A DNA stretch of 14,848 bases from Kiritimatiellota bacterium (GTDB lineage: Bacteria > Verrucomicrobiota > Lentisphaeria > Victivallales > JAADHT01). Both the position numbers and the translations under genes were made by a program. Below are positions 6,484-13,580 of this stretch, in pieces; position 1 is the stretch's first letter; each line of letters opens with the position of its first letter. The stretch is from NCBI GenBank assembly GCA_013151705.1, contig JAADHT010000124.1, forward strand, positions 1 through 14,848, in the 5' to 3' direction. A model generated the notes under the pieces. The model had not been told where the DNA came from, ran no database searches, and worked only from the letters and a program-made list of their open reading frames with translations.

Positions 6484-7158
6484 ATGACCCTATTCAAGGA
6501 ATTCGCGAAGGGATTGTGGAAGGAGAACCCGGTTTTGGTGCTGCTGCTCGGGATGTGTCCGACTTTGGCGGTGACATCCAACGCGACGAACGGTTTGGGA
6601 ATGGGGCTGGCGACTATGTTCGTTCTTCTCGGCAGCAACATCGTGATATCGATGATAAGAAACATAGTGCCGAAGAAAATCCGCATACCCTGCTACATAG
6701 TTGTGATAGCGACGTTCGTGACGGTGGTGCAAATGCTTATCAAAGCGTATTCGCCGGCGCTCGACGACTCGCTTGGCATTTTTATTCCTCTGATAGTGGT
6801 CAACTGCATCGTGCTAGGGCGCGCCGAGGCTTTCGCGTCGAAAAATTCCATAGTATCCTCCGTCGCCGATGGTTTGGGTATGGGATTGGGATTCACTTTG
6901 GCGCTGGTGGCGCTTGGCGGAGTCCGCGAGTTTCTTTCGTCAGGATCGCTTTTCCAATACAAGATAATCACGGCTTGGACGACCAAATTCATGTTGCCTG
7001 GACAATCTCCGGGCGCTTTCATCGTGCTTGGGCTTTTTCTCGCGGGCATGAATTGGATAAACATCCGCAAAGCCGAGAAGTCTGATAATGTCTACGCGCC
7101 GCCCAAGGATTTCGACTGCAAACACTGCAACATCTGCGATTTCGGCAAAGACGAGTAG
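6484..7158 (+). CDS. rnfE: Rnf electron-transport complex subunit RnfE/RsxE
   Basis: RnfE is an integral membrane subunit of the Rnf ferredoxin:NAD oxidoreductase (or RsxABCDGE), related to NqrD. The 224-residue protein has about six hydrophobic helices and family signatures: KENPVLVLLLGMCPTLAVT, with C25, and PLIVVNCIVLGRAEAFA, with C108. Cysteines at these two places form part of the intramembrane Fe-S site shared with RnfA. PLIVVNCIVLGRAEAFA favours RnfE over NqrD. The tail ends FDCKHCNICDFGKDE, a CxxCxxC motif not needed for the core fold and possibly a metal site. No other rnf gene is present; it sits between a secreted CBM-like gene and an EamA transporter. The stop is followed at once by a second in-frame TAG. 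Confidence 0.9.
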   Translation: MTLFKEFAKGLWKENPVLVLLLGMCPTLAVTSNATNGLGMGLATMFVLLGSNIVISMIRNIVPKKIRIPCYIVVIATFVTVVQMLIKAYSPALDDSLGIFIPLIVVNCIVLGRAEAFASKNSIVSSVADGLGMGLGFTLALVALGGVREFLSSGSLFQYKIITAWTTKFMLPGQSPGAFIVLGLFLAGMNWINIRKAEKSDNVYAPPKDFDCKHCNICDFGKDE

Positions 7159-7215
7159 TAGTCGTTCCGTGGATTTCCGCTTTCCGCGAAAGCGTTCGCC
7201 GGAGGATCAATTGAA

Positions 7216-8103
7216 ATGGGAATCGCCCTTGGTCTTTTGGCCGCGTTTTTTCAATCCTTGTCTTATCTCTGCTCCCGTCATTTTTTAAAGAAGCATCAGG
7301 GAGAGAGTCTCAAGCTGCTCGTGTTGTCCCACATCGCGATGGGAATCGCTTCATTCATCATTCTTCCGTTTTTGTGGGATTCGTCGGCACCGGAGTTTTC
7401 CGTATATGTTTTTCCGTTGATTTGCTGCTCGCTTTTCTATTTCGTCGGCCAAACGCTATTCGTTTTGGCGTTGAAACAGACCGAGGCTTCGCGACTTTCG
7501 CCATTGCTGGGTTTGAAAGTTTGTTTCATAGCGTTTATTTCAATCTCTTTCCTTGACGCCAGCTATTCGCCACTTCAATGGATCGCCGTCGCCGCCACCG
7601 TCTCCGCCGGGGTTCTTCTCAATTGGTCGGGCAAACCTCCGCCGTTGAAGAGCCTCGTTTTCATTCTAGGCGCTTGTCTGTGCTATTCGATTTCCGATAT
7701 AAACATAAAATTGCTGGTCAACACATTGAATTTGGATTCAATGTACCAAGGCACTTTGCTGTCGGTATGCATGACGTATTGCCTCTGCGGGGCACTAAGC
7801 GCTCCCGTATGGGCGTTCACTTTCAAAAAGAGCGACGCGCGACTCGCGGTCGACGCGTTGCCCTTCGCGGGGGTATGGTATTTGTCGATGTTCGCTCTTT
7901 TCTCCTGTTTCGGAATGATAAGCGTTCTATTGGGGAATATCGTCCAATCAACCCGGGGAATCATAAGCATACTGGTGGCTTTCGCGGTCGCCGCGATGGG
8001 ATACGAGCATTTGGAGCGGAAGATTCCGGGAAGTTTGTTCGCGAGAAGGATATTCGCGGCCGTTTTGATGCTGGCCGCGATCATTCTGTTTTCATACGGG
8101 TGA
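7216..8103 (+). CDS. EamA/DMT-family transporter
   Basis: A 295-residue, very hydrophobic protein with about ten predicted membrane helices in two repeats, typical of drug/metabolite transporter (DMT) exporters with tandem EamA domains. It begins MGIALGLLAAFFQSLSYLCSR, the usual first helix. The first repeat contains ALKQTEASRLSPLLGL, the helix 3-4 region where EamA proteins carry their A..Q...A.R.SP motif. The second repeat ends GYEHLERKIPG followed by a last helix, AAVLMLAAIILFS. GGAGG at 7201-7205 precedes ATG 7216 by 10 nt. It is probably co-transcribed with rnfE, 57 bp upstream. The substrate cannot be inferred. A GTAGGGCGG palindrome and a strong terminator lie downstream. Confidence 0.85.
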   Translation: MGIALGLLAAFFQSLSYLCSRHFLKKHQGESLKLLVLSHIAMGIASFIILPFLWDSSAPEFSVYVFPLICCSLFYFVGQTLFVLALKQTEASRLSPLLGLKVCFIAFISISFLDASYSPLQWIAVAATVSAGVLLNWSGKPPPLKSLVFILGACLCYSISDINIKLLVNTLNLDSMYQGTLLSVCMTYCLCGALSAPVWAFTFKKSDARLAVDALPFAGVWYLSMFALFSCFGMISVLLGNIVQSTRGIISILVAFAVAAMGYEHLERKIPGSLFARRIFAAVLMLAAIILFSYG

Positions 8104-8123
8104 GCGATTCGTGATTCGGAGAA

Positions 8124-8150
8124 GTAGGGCGGGTTCGCCGAATCCGCCCC
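8124..8150 (+). repeat. GTAGGGCGG palindromic repeat, copy 3 (after eamA)
   Basis: GTAGGGCGG, then TTCGCCGAA, then TCCGCCCC. The arms 8127-8137 and 8139-8149 pair along 11 bp with one G-T position, which becomes a G-U wobble in plus-strand RNA, the sense of eamA. It begins 20 nt after the eamA stop. It is the plus-strand member of the family seen on the minus strand at 1706, 1819 and 9980. Confidence 0.7.
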
Positions 8151-8205
8151 TCAAACACCCGCGAATCAAAGAATGGAAATAGCCTCGAAAAGACACAAAA
8201 CGCTC

Positions 8206-8240
8206 AAAAAAAAGCCGCGGAATCCGCAGCTTTCATTTTC
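8206..8240. terminator. Bidirectional intrinsic terminator between convergent genes
   Basis: Arms 8211-8221 (AAAGCCGCGGA) and 8223-8233 (TCCGCAGCTTT) pair along 11 bp with one mismatch. An A8 run precedes the stem (8206-8213) and TTTCATTTTC follows it. Read on the minus strand it ends in eight Ts, an excellent terminator for kdsD. On the plus strand it is a weaker one for eamA. This fits its position between convergent genes. Confidence 0.8.
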
Positions 8241-8259
8241 TAAAAAATGTTTCGGCAAG

Positions 8260-8353
8260 CTGAAGGAATATTCGTTTCACGAACAGGAAAAAGGAAACGG
8301 GGAAATAAAATGGCCTCATCGTTAATTCCTTGCGATCAATATTCCTGAGGTTG
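8260..8353 (-). repeat. 94-bp dispersed element, copy B (3' of kdsD)
   Basis: Minus-strand copy of the element at 5580-5674, about 90% identical with one base deleted. It starts 15 nt past the kdsD stop, in the kdsD sense, and is followed by the terminator at 8206-8240. It therefore lies within the presumed kdsD 3' UTR. Flanking sequences differ from those of copy A, which places the element boundaries near CAACYTCAGG and CCTTCAG. Confidence 0.75.
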
Positions 8354-8368
8354 TGGACTGAAATTCAA

Positions 8369-9343
8369 TCACATCAGTTTCAGTCCGGGGAGGTCTTGGA
8401 CATCCACCAGTCCAGCTACCTTACCGTCGGAATCCAGCACGATAATGTCGTCGATGTGTTTTCTTTCTATGACTTTCAGGACTTCAACCGCCAAATCGTC
8501 TTTATCGACCGTTGTCGGATTAGTCGTCATGAAATCGCCCACGGGTTTCTCCAGGATATCCGCATCCTTGTTCATGTTTCTGCGGAGGTCTCCGTCCGTG
8601 AATATGCCAAGCAGCTTGCCCGCGTTGTCGATGATTGCGGCGGAACCGCATCTGGCGCCTGTCATCGCCAGCAGGGTTTCCTTCACAGTCGCCGAAGGCG
8701 CGATTCTAGCGATTTTCGACTCGTCGCGCATTATGTCGGAGACCTTCATCGTTACCGCTTTGCCTATGGCGCCGCCGGGATGGAGTCTGCCGTAGTCGTT
8801 TTTGCTGAAACCGCGGATGTCCAGAAGCGTCATAGCCAACGCGTCGCCCAGCGCGAGTAGAGCCGTCGTCGTGGCCGTAGGCGCCAGATTGAACGGACAT
8901 GCCTCCCGCGGAACCGGCATTTCCAAGGTTATGTCACTCCATTTGCCCAAGCTGGAATTCCGGCTGCCGGTTATAGCGGCTATTTTCACGTCCAACCGTT
9001 TCGCGGCTGGCAGGACTCGCAACAACTCCTCCGTCTCGCCGCTGTAACTCAATGTTATCAAAAGGTCATTCTCCGACAAGATGCCCAAATCTCCATGCAT
9101 CGCCTCTACGGGATGCATGAAGACGGCGGTTGAACCCGTGCTGGAGAGTGTCGCCGCCATCTTTTGTCCGACGTGGCCGCTTTTTCCTATTCCCGCCAGC
9201 ACGAGTTTTCCACCTGAATCCAGAATTCTCACGCACTCTTCGACGAGCGTTGTGAACTCCCCGTTCAGATTGTCCCGAAGACATTGGAGGGCTTCCATCT
9301 CGATATCGAAAACCTCTCTGGCTTTATTTATTATATCACTCAT
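8369..9343 (-). CDS. kdsD: Arabinose-5-phosphate isomerase KdsD/KpsF
   Basis: Interconverts ribulose-5-phosphate and arabinose-5-phosphate, the first step to Kdo for lipopolysaccharide or Kdo-containing capsule; cytosolic. The 324-residue protein matches the family length. An N-terminal SIS domain has LAGIGKSGHVGQKMAATLSS, HGDLGIL, SYSGETEE and NLAPTATTTA. RLHPGGAIG then leads into two C-terminal CBS domains, the second containing IDDIIVLDSDGKVAGLVDVQDL. The frame is open to 9406, but ATG 9343 is preferred: GGAG lies 8 nt upstream and MSDIINKAREV fits the family start. It follows the YedF-like gene by 59 bp on the same strand. Whether it serves LPS (kdsD) or capsule (kpsF) cannot be decided, as no other Kdo or capsule gene is in view. 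Confidence 0.93.
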   Translation of the reverse strand: MSDIINKAREVFDIEMEALQCLRDNLNGEFTTLVEECVRILDSGGKLVLAGIGKSGHVGQKMAATLSSTGSTAVFMHPVEAMHGDLGILSENDLLITLSYSGETEELLRVLPAAKRLDVKIAAITGSRNSSLGKWSDITLEMPVPREACPFNLAPTATTTALLALGDALAMTLLDIRGFSKNDYGRLHPGGAIGKAVTMKVSDIMRDESKIARIAPSATVKETLLAMTGARCGSAAIIDNAGKLLGIFTDGDLRRNMNKDADILEKPVGDFMTTNPTTVDKDDLAVEVLKVIERKHIDDIIVLDSDGKVAGLVDVQDLPGLKLM

Positions 9344-9402
9344 ATATTGTGCTCCTTTTTTTCCGCGGTCGGCGCCCGTTTGGCCCCGGTGTTTTCGCAA
9401 GG

Positions 9403-9738
9403 TCAAATTGTTGTCACGGTGTCAGCAGCCATTATTTCTGATATTATACCTTTCATATCGCCGATCATTCCCGGCTCGATTTTATTTTCCAGCTTGTAGT
9501 GATGGACACAGGATCCGCAAGCGATCAACTCGACGCCGGATTTCGCCAGCAGCTCTATGGCGTCCAGCACGGTCGAGCCTTCGGCGAGAAGTTTCACTCC
9601 GGAATTGTAGAAAAGCATTTTCTCCGGTTTGGTTTTCTCATTGCAGAGTTTTCTTAAAAAAGACCCCATCAATCGAGCGCCCAGCGCATCGTCTCCATGT
9701 CCCATGCGCTCGCTGTTGACAATAATGATTTTTCTCAT
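9403..9738 (-). CDS. YedF-type DsrE-like sulfurtransferase-family protein
   Basis: A 111-residue protein matching the C-terminal DsrE-like domain of selenium-metabolism protein YedF: RMGHGDDALGARLM near the start, FYNSGVKLLAEGS in the middle and ACGSCVHHY with C74 and C77. YedF proteins usually carry an N-terminal TusA domain; this one lacks it, so it is a stand-alone domain. The role in sulfur or selenium handling is inferred from the family, and no selD or selA is present. Start ATG 9738 is preceded by a perfect AAGGAGG ribosome site at an unusually short spacing (3 nt). The frame is open back to a GTG at 9837, but that extension is polar and not family-like. It is probably co-transcribed with kdsD. 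Confidence 0.75.
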   Translation of the reverse strand: MRKIIIVNSERMGHGDDALGARLMGSFLRKLCNEKTKPEKMLFYNSGVKLLAEGSTVLDAIELLAKSGVELIACGSCVHHYKLENKIEPGMIGDMKGIISEIMAADTVTTI

Positions 9739-10023
9739 AAACCTCCTTCCTTTCAAAGTTCGTCTGAAAACGAGTGTGTCGTGATCCGTGAGGCGCGATT
9801 CGGCGGTTGCGCGTGTTTCTCCGTCTTCACTGTCCACGGTTCTTGATCATCAGTCCTCCTGATTACGGATGACTTTATGACGCTGGGACTCTTTGACCCA
9901 GTGGTTCACTTGAAAATTAAATGTTGAATATTCTCTCCTCCTCCGTCTCACTGACTCACCGTCTCACTGGCTTACAGAAATGGGCGGGCGTGGACGCTCC
10001 GCCCTACTCGCTTAGGCACCGTT
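9739..10023. other. 285-bp intergenic region, no clear gene
   Basis: Lies between the dehydrogenase-like stop and the YedF-like start, both on the minus strand. It contains the palindrome at 9980-10009, a short direct repeat CCGTCTCACTG near 9946 and 9962, and a hairpin CTGGG/CCCAG near 9892-9912. On the minus strand there is a GGAGG followed after 4 nt by a seven-codon ORF, MIKNRGQ (9850-9827). No convincing promoter was found. Confidence 0.5.
9980..10009 (-). repeat. GTAGGGCGG palindromic repeat, copy 4 (after the dehydrogenase)
   Basis: Matches 29 of 30 bases of the copy at 1819-1848. On the minus strand it starts GAGTAGGGCGG and ends CGCCCGCCCAT. It begins 14 nt after the stop of the dehydrogenase-like gene, in the sense of that gene, where a transcript 3' end is expected. 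No U-tract follows. Confidence 0.7.
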
Positions 10024-11166
10024 TCACGCATCGATAAGATCCAGCACTTTTTGATGCTCGTCAGTCCAAGGGGATGGCCATAATTCACCAAAACCCTTCT
10101 GCTGATTGGCTTCCTTTCCGAAAAGCTCTTTGGCCGCGATTTTAGCGCATTCCGCGATTCTAGCGGGTTCGACTTCTTGACTCAAAGCCAGTCGCATCGT
10201 GCCGATGACGCGGTCGTCCCAGGAGAGCTTACGCGGCAGATCGCGCGTTATCCTTTCCGTGGAGTCGTTGAGGAAAGGGTTGGTCATTCTCGCCAACAGA
10301 TCCTCCGCATAGGTTTTGAATCCGTTTTCGGTGAAAAGCTCGTCGATGCCGTTCCATTTAGAGCAAAGCGCTTTTCCGGATTCCTCGATGAACGCGGATC
10401 TCGCGAATTCCATCAGGGTCGTGTTTTGAGCGAGCTCGGCCATATTCTTCACTCCATTGTTTTTGCCTGTCAACGCCAAGAGAAAATGGATTGCGTTGTG
10501 TCCGTACAGTTTTGCTTCCTCGAAAGGGTAGAGATCTTTTTTGACGTGAAGTCCAGCCGTCAGACGCCGGTCGATTTCCGGAGCGTCACTGATCAGAATT
10601 TTATTGAATGCTTCGACCAGGTGCGCTCTATTCAATCCTTGGGAGAGCGGGGCGAGATTCAGTTTTTGATATTCCCCGTCCGGCACCACGCTGCTCATTT
10701 TTCCCACCACGGTGTTGAGGTAGCGGGTTTTGGCCAGCGAGCCCATATCGATCGCCTCTTCAAGGCGTTCCGCCGCATGGTTGTTGTTTTCCGCGGTGTA
10801 GATGAATCTTTGTTTGTCCGGTGTTTTTTCGAATCCCTCGCGGAACCAAGGCGCAATATGCGCGAAGAAATCGACGCTGGGCAGAGCGGTCGCGATCTCG
10901 TCCGCCTCAGCGGCGGTCTCTTTCAGCGCGGCCAGATCGGTGGAGTCCATCGGATTGAACACCTCTATTCCGGCGACCGTCTCCTCGACCACCCTGTCGC
11001 TTTCAGCCACGTTGATGGCTATCTCGCCTCCACTATCAGCGAGCGCCCGCTTGACCGCCGGATCAACCTCGGCGACTACGATTCTGTCGAAACGACCGTC
11101 TCTGGCTCCCAGCATGAAGATGCCTGTTTGTATTGGCCCAAGCCCCACTCCTAGAAATGTGCTCAT
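10024..11166 (-). CDS. Mannitol-1-phosphate 5-dehydrogenase-like polyol-phosphate dehydrogenase
   Basis: The 380-residue length and layout match the mannitol dehydrogenase superfamily (MtlD, about 382). The N-terminal Rossmann half has FLGVGLGPIQTGIF at residues 4-17 and AEVDP at the end of the second strand. TAENNNHAAERLEEAI (124-139) and LNTVVGKMSSVV follow. The C-terminal domain carries the catalytic K219/N224/H227 set in AKLYGHNAIHFLLAL, then MTNPFLNDSTERITRDLPRKL and WDDRVIGTMRLAL. The reaction would be NAD-linked oxidation of a polyol phosphate or its reversal; the exact substrate is not certain because the glycine motif differs from classical MtlD. ATG 11166 has AAGGGA upstream and lies 9 bp past the TolQ-like stop, so the two are co-transcribed. 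No mannitol PTS gene is present. Confidence 0.75.
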   Translation of the reverse strand: MSTFLGVGLGPIQTGIFMLGARDGRFDRIVVAEVDPAVKRALADSGGEIAINVAESDRVVEETVAGIEVFNPMDSTDLAALKETAAEADEIATALPSVDFFAHIAPWFREGFEKTPDKQRFIYTAENNNHAAERLEEAIDMGSLAKTRYLNTVVGKMSSVVPDGEYQKLNLAPLSQGLNRAHLVEAFNKILISDAPEIDRRLTAGLHVKKDLYPFEEAKLYGHNAIHFLLALTGKNNGVKNMAELAQNTTLMEFARSAFIEESGKALCSKWNGIDELFTENGFKTYAEDLLARMTNPFLNDSTERITRDLPRKLSWDDRVIGTMRLALSQEVEPARIAECAKIAAKELFGKEANQQKGFGELWPSPWTDEHQKVLDLIDA

Positions 11167-11175
11167 AAAATTCCC

Positions 11176-11895
11176 TTATCTATCCAGTTTGATTCTGGCC
11201 ATGAACTCCTCGACGAAATTGTCCATGCTGACGGTCAGTTGCCGGATCGTGTTCGTGAGGAGATTGTATCCTATCAGCGATGGGATGGCGACAAGCAGCC
11301 CCACCACCGTCGTCAGGAGGGCTCCACTGACGCCTGGGGCGATGGCCGATATGTCTGCTCTGGCGTTGGAGGCCATTCCGCAGAATGCCACCATCACGCC
11401 CCAAACCGTTCCGAAGAGGCCGAAAAACGGGCAGACGCTCACCGCGGTCGCCAAATAACCGATTTTATCCTCTATTTGTAGTATCTGGTCCGCCACGGAG
11501 CGTTCCATCGAGCTTCTGATGGTTTCTATCTCCACAGTCGATAATTTTCTCAAATCCATTTCCCTTGTTCTTTCCGCTTTTTCCTTGGATATATCGTAGA
11601 ATTCGAGAAGATCCGACACGCCGCTTTTGTAGACTTTGGCAAGCGGGCCGCCCAGGCGCTCCGCATGCGAGATCAACCCCAACGAGTTTTTCTCGTTTCT
11701 GAAAAGCCTCAAAAACTCTTTGGCGGCCTGTTTCGCCCTGGTGAGAGCGATCCATTTCTCAAGCATTATCGTCCAAGTGAAAATCGATCCGAAGAACAGG
11801 AATATCACGATGGTCCGCCCTACGATGTCGGACATTTTGAACGCGAACACCACGTCTCCGGCGTTCGCCACGGTCACAAACGTTGAATAGTCCAT
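11176..11895 (-). CDS. MotA/TolQ/ExbB-family proton channel
   Basis: The 239-residue inner-membrane protein has the TolQ/ExbB plan. A first helix at about 24-46 ends in WTIMLEKW. A long cytoplasmic loop with helical charged sequence follows. Two closing helices come next, at about 145-170 (CPFFGLFGTVWGVMVAF) and 180-210 (APGVSGALLTTVVGLLVAIPSLIGYNLL), the conserved proton-path region. Such proteins work with a TolR/ExbD partner to drive TonB or Tol-Pal. No TolR/ExbD gene follows; the next gene is a polyol dehydrogenase. A GGAGG 12 nt before the ATG lies inside the end of the 45-codon ORF upstream, whose stop is 5 nt before this start. I cannot separate TolQ from ExbB. Confidence 0.88.
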   Translation of the reverse strand: MDYSTFVTVANAGDVVFAFKMSDIVGRTIVIFLFFGSIFTWTIMLEKWIALTRAKQAAKEFLRLFRNEKNSLGLISHAERLGGPLAKVYKSGVSDLLEFYDISKEKAERTREMDLRKLSTVEIETIRSSMERSVADQILQIEDKIGYLATAVSVCPFFGLFGTVWGVMVAFCGMASNARADISAIAPGVSGALLTTVVGLLVAIPSLIGYNLLTNTIRQLTVSMDNFVEEFMARIKLDR

Positions 11896-11900
11896 AATGT

Positions 11901-12038
11901 TTATCGGCCTCCAGCAGACATATCGTCATCCCCAATTTCCAACGATTCCGCGAACGCGGTTGCCGTCCGAATGAATTTACTCGGGGTTTTCAGGTATGCA
12001 ACGTTTATTCCGATTATCCTTTCTATTATTCTTTCCAT
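11901..12038 (-). CDS. 45-residue hypothetical protein upstream of the TolQ-like gene
   Basis: ATG at 12038 with AAGGGA 4 nt upstream; stop TAA at 11903-11901, five nt before the TolQ-like ATG. The sequence begins MERIIERIIGINVAYLK and continues TPSKFIRTATAFAESLEI, ending DDDMSAGGR. The part from P to I weakly resembles the first helix and following strand of HPr phosphocarriers (RPA..FV.TA..F.S.I), but the His motif is missing and the protein stops half-way, so it could be an HPr-like remnant or a chance match. It may chiefly serve translational coupling to the TolQ-like gene, whose ribosome site lies inside it. Confidence 0.35.
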   Translation of the reverse strand: MERIIERIIGINVAYLKTPSKFIRTATAFAESLEIGDDDMSAGGR

Positions 12039-12107
12039 TTTTCCCTTGCCAGTAACATTGAAGACTCCGCCTTTGGCGACTGGCTCTCAAGATTGAGAAT
12101 TCCTCGA

Positions 12108-13580
12108 CTATATTCTGGACTTTTGCTTGCGATTCGCCGTATGTTTGTTTTCCGTCGGAGCACGGTGCTCCACTTGTTCGCGCGACGGCCATTCTCCGCG
12201 CAAAAGGTAATGCGCGAACCGTCGGATATCGTTCAGGACAACCATCAGACAGGGTATGAGAACGAGGGTTATGATTGTCGCGAAAAGCACTCCGAACGCG
12301 ATTGATATGGCCATTGGTTTGAGGTACGCCGCCTGCATGCTTTTCTCGAATATTATCGGCATCAACCCGGCGAAAGTCGTCATCGTTGTGAGCATGATGG
12401 CTCTGAAACGTCGTTTCCCGGCCTCCCGCAGCGCGGTCATCAACGTCTCGCCGACCTCCAAGCGGTTGTTGGCGCATTCTATGAAGACTATTGCGTCGTT
12501 GACGACGATGCCGGCCAGCGCGACCATACCGAAGAGGCTGAATATCGCGAGATCCTTTCCGAATATGATATGTCCTATGATGGCTCCCATCATTCCAAAC
12601 GGTATGGTTGTCATAATGACCATCGGTTGTATGTATGATTTGAACATTGACGCGATGACGAAATAGATGCCGAACAGAGCTATGGGGAAAAAGAAGAAAA
12701 GCGCTCCAAGCGAATCGCGCGTCTGTTCCTGTTGTCCCGTCACATCGCAAGTCACTCCGTAGCGTTTCTCCAATTCCGGAAGAAATTTCCGCTCGAGTTC
12801 CTCTATTATGTCGTTCGCGTTGCCTTTCAGTTTATCGACATCGGATCTCACCGCGACTTTTCTCATTCTATCTTTGCGTCGGATGATGCTTTCACCTTGC
12901 GCCAGACTGACTTTGACCACCGTCAGCACCGGAATCATATTTCCCGCCGAGTCGCGTATTCGCATTTTCTTGAACGCCTCGATGGAATCGCGTCCGGAGC
13001 GTATCGGGTATTTGACTTTCACTTTCACATCGTCCTTTCCCGATTGTATTCGCAGGGCCTCGCCGCCGTAGAATGCCGACTGTATCTGCCTCGCCGCGTC
13101 AATCAGAGTTATTCCGTATTTCGCCGCCGCTGGCTTCAGGGTGATGTCGAATTCGCGTTTGCCGCGTCTGAAATCGTCGGTGATGTCGAAAGTCCCCTTT
13201 TTCTCCGCGATCTCTTTTTTCAAAGCGTCCACGGCTTTCAATATCATTTCAAGTTTGTCTCCCATAACATCGACGGCTATCGGCATTCCTCCCGGCCCGC
13301 GTTTCATCGCGCCGAAACTTGTTGAAATAGCGCCGGGAATGGCTCCGACTTTTTTCTGCCATGCGGCGAGGAGCTCCTTGTAACGGATGTTTCTCATTTC
13401 GGATGGCAGAAGCTCTATCGTTATTTCAATGTTGCTCGCCTCTCTAGGCCCCACTCGCCAGTCTATCGACGAGCCTATCAAACCGAAAACCGCTTGGGAG
13501 ATTGGTTTCCCGTCTTCGGGTCTGTTCTTGAAACGCGGGCCGGGAGGAATGCCGATAGCCGTCGATGTTATGGGAGACAA
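12108..13580 (-). pseudogene. RND efflux permease, C-terminal part of a disrupted gene
   Basis: The C-terminal half of an AcrB/HAE1-type inner-membrane RND permease. It contains the porter segment from NIEITIELLPSEMRNIRY through AISTSFGAMKRGPGG, and the second membrane bundle with MVIMTTIPFGMMGAIIGH and GMVALAGIVVNDAIVFIE, the usual helix-10 motif. It ends TANRKQKSRI after a basic tail. The apparent start at 13580 lies inside the 75-bp inverted copy, so the first 17 or so residues are not native; genuine coding resumes at about 13528. It is one frame off from the N-terminal part at 13568-14848, which shows the gene is broken. Restart of translation could give only a half-protein. Outer-membrane and adaptor partners would lie beyond the right edge. 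Confidence 0.85.
13232..13306. repeat. 75-bp perfect inverted repeat, native arm
   Basis: This arm is in the correct reading frame of the RND gene, encoding KRGPGGMPIAVDVMGDKLEM and the next few residues. Its exact reverse complement is at 13529-13603, with a 222-bp loop between. All 75 bases match. Confidence 0.9.

Noticed and set aside
5674..8260. Composite transposon bounded by the two inverted 94/95-bp elements
   Set aside because: The enclosed genes (CBM-like, rnfE, eamA) include no transposase or integrase, and each element is better explained by its fixed position after the neighbouring stop codon.
10177..11154. 325-codon open frame on the plus strand opposite the dehydrogenase-like gene
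   Set aside because: It mirrors a clear minus-strand gene with catalytic motifs; its translation is Arg/His/Phe-rich, shows no family features and has no ribosome site.
13307..13528. Invertible phase-variation switch formed by the 75-bp inverted repeat in the RND gene
   Set aside because: Flipping the 222-bp loop would not restore the RND frame, because the inserted arm has itself replaced native codons. The loop is native RND coding in its present orientation, and no recombinase is nearby.
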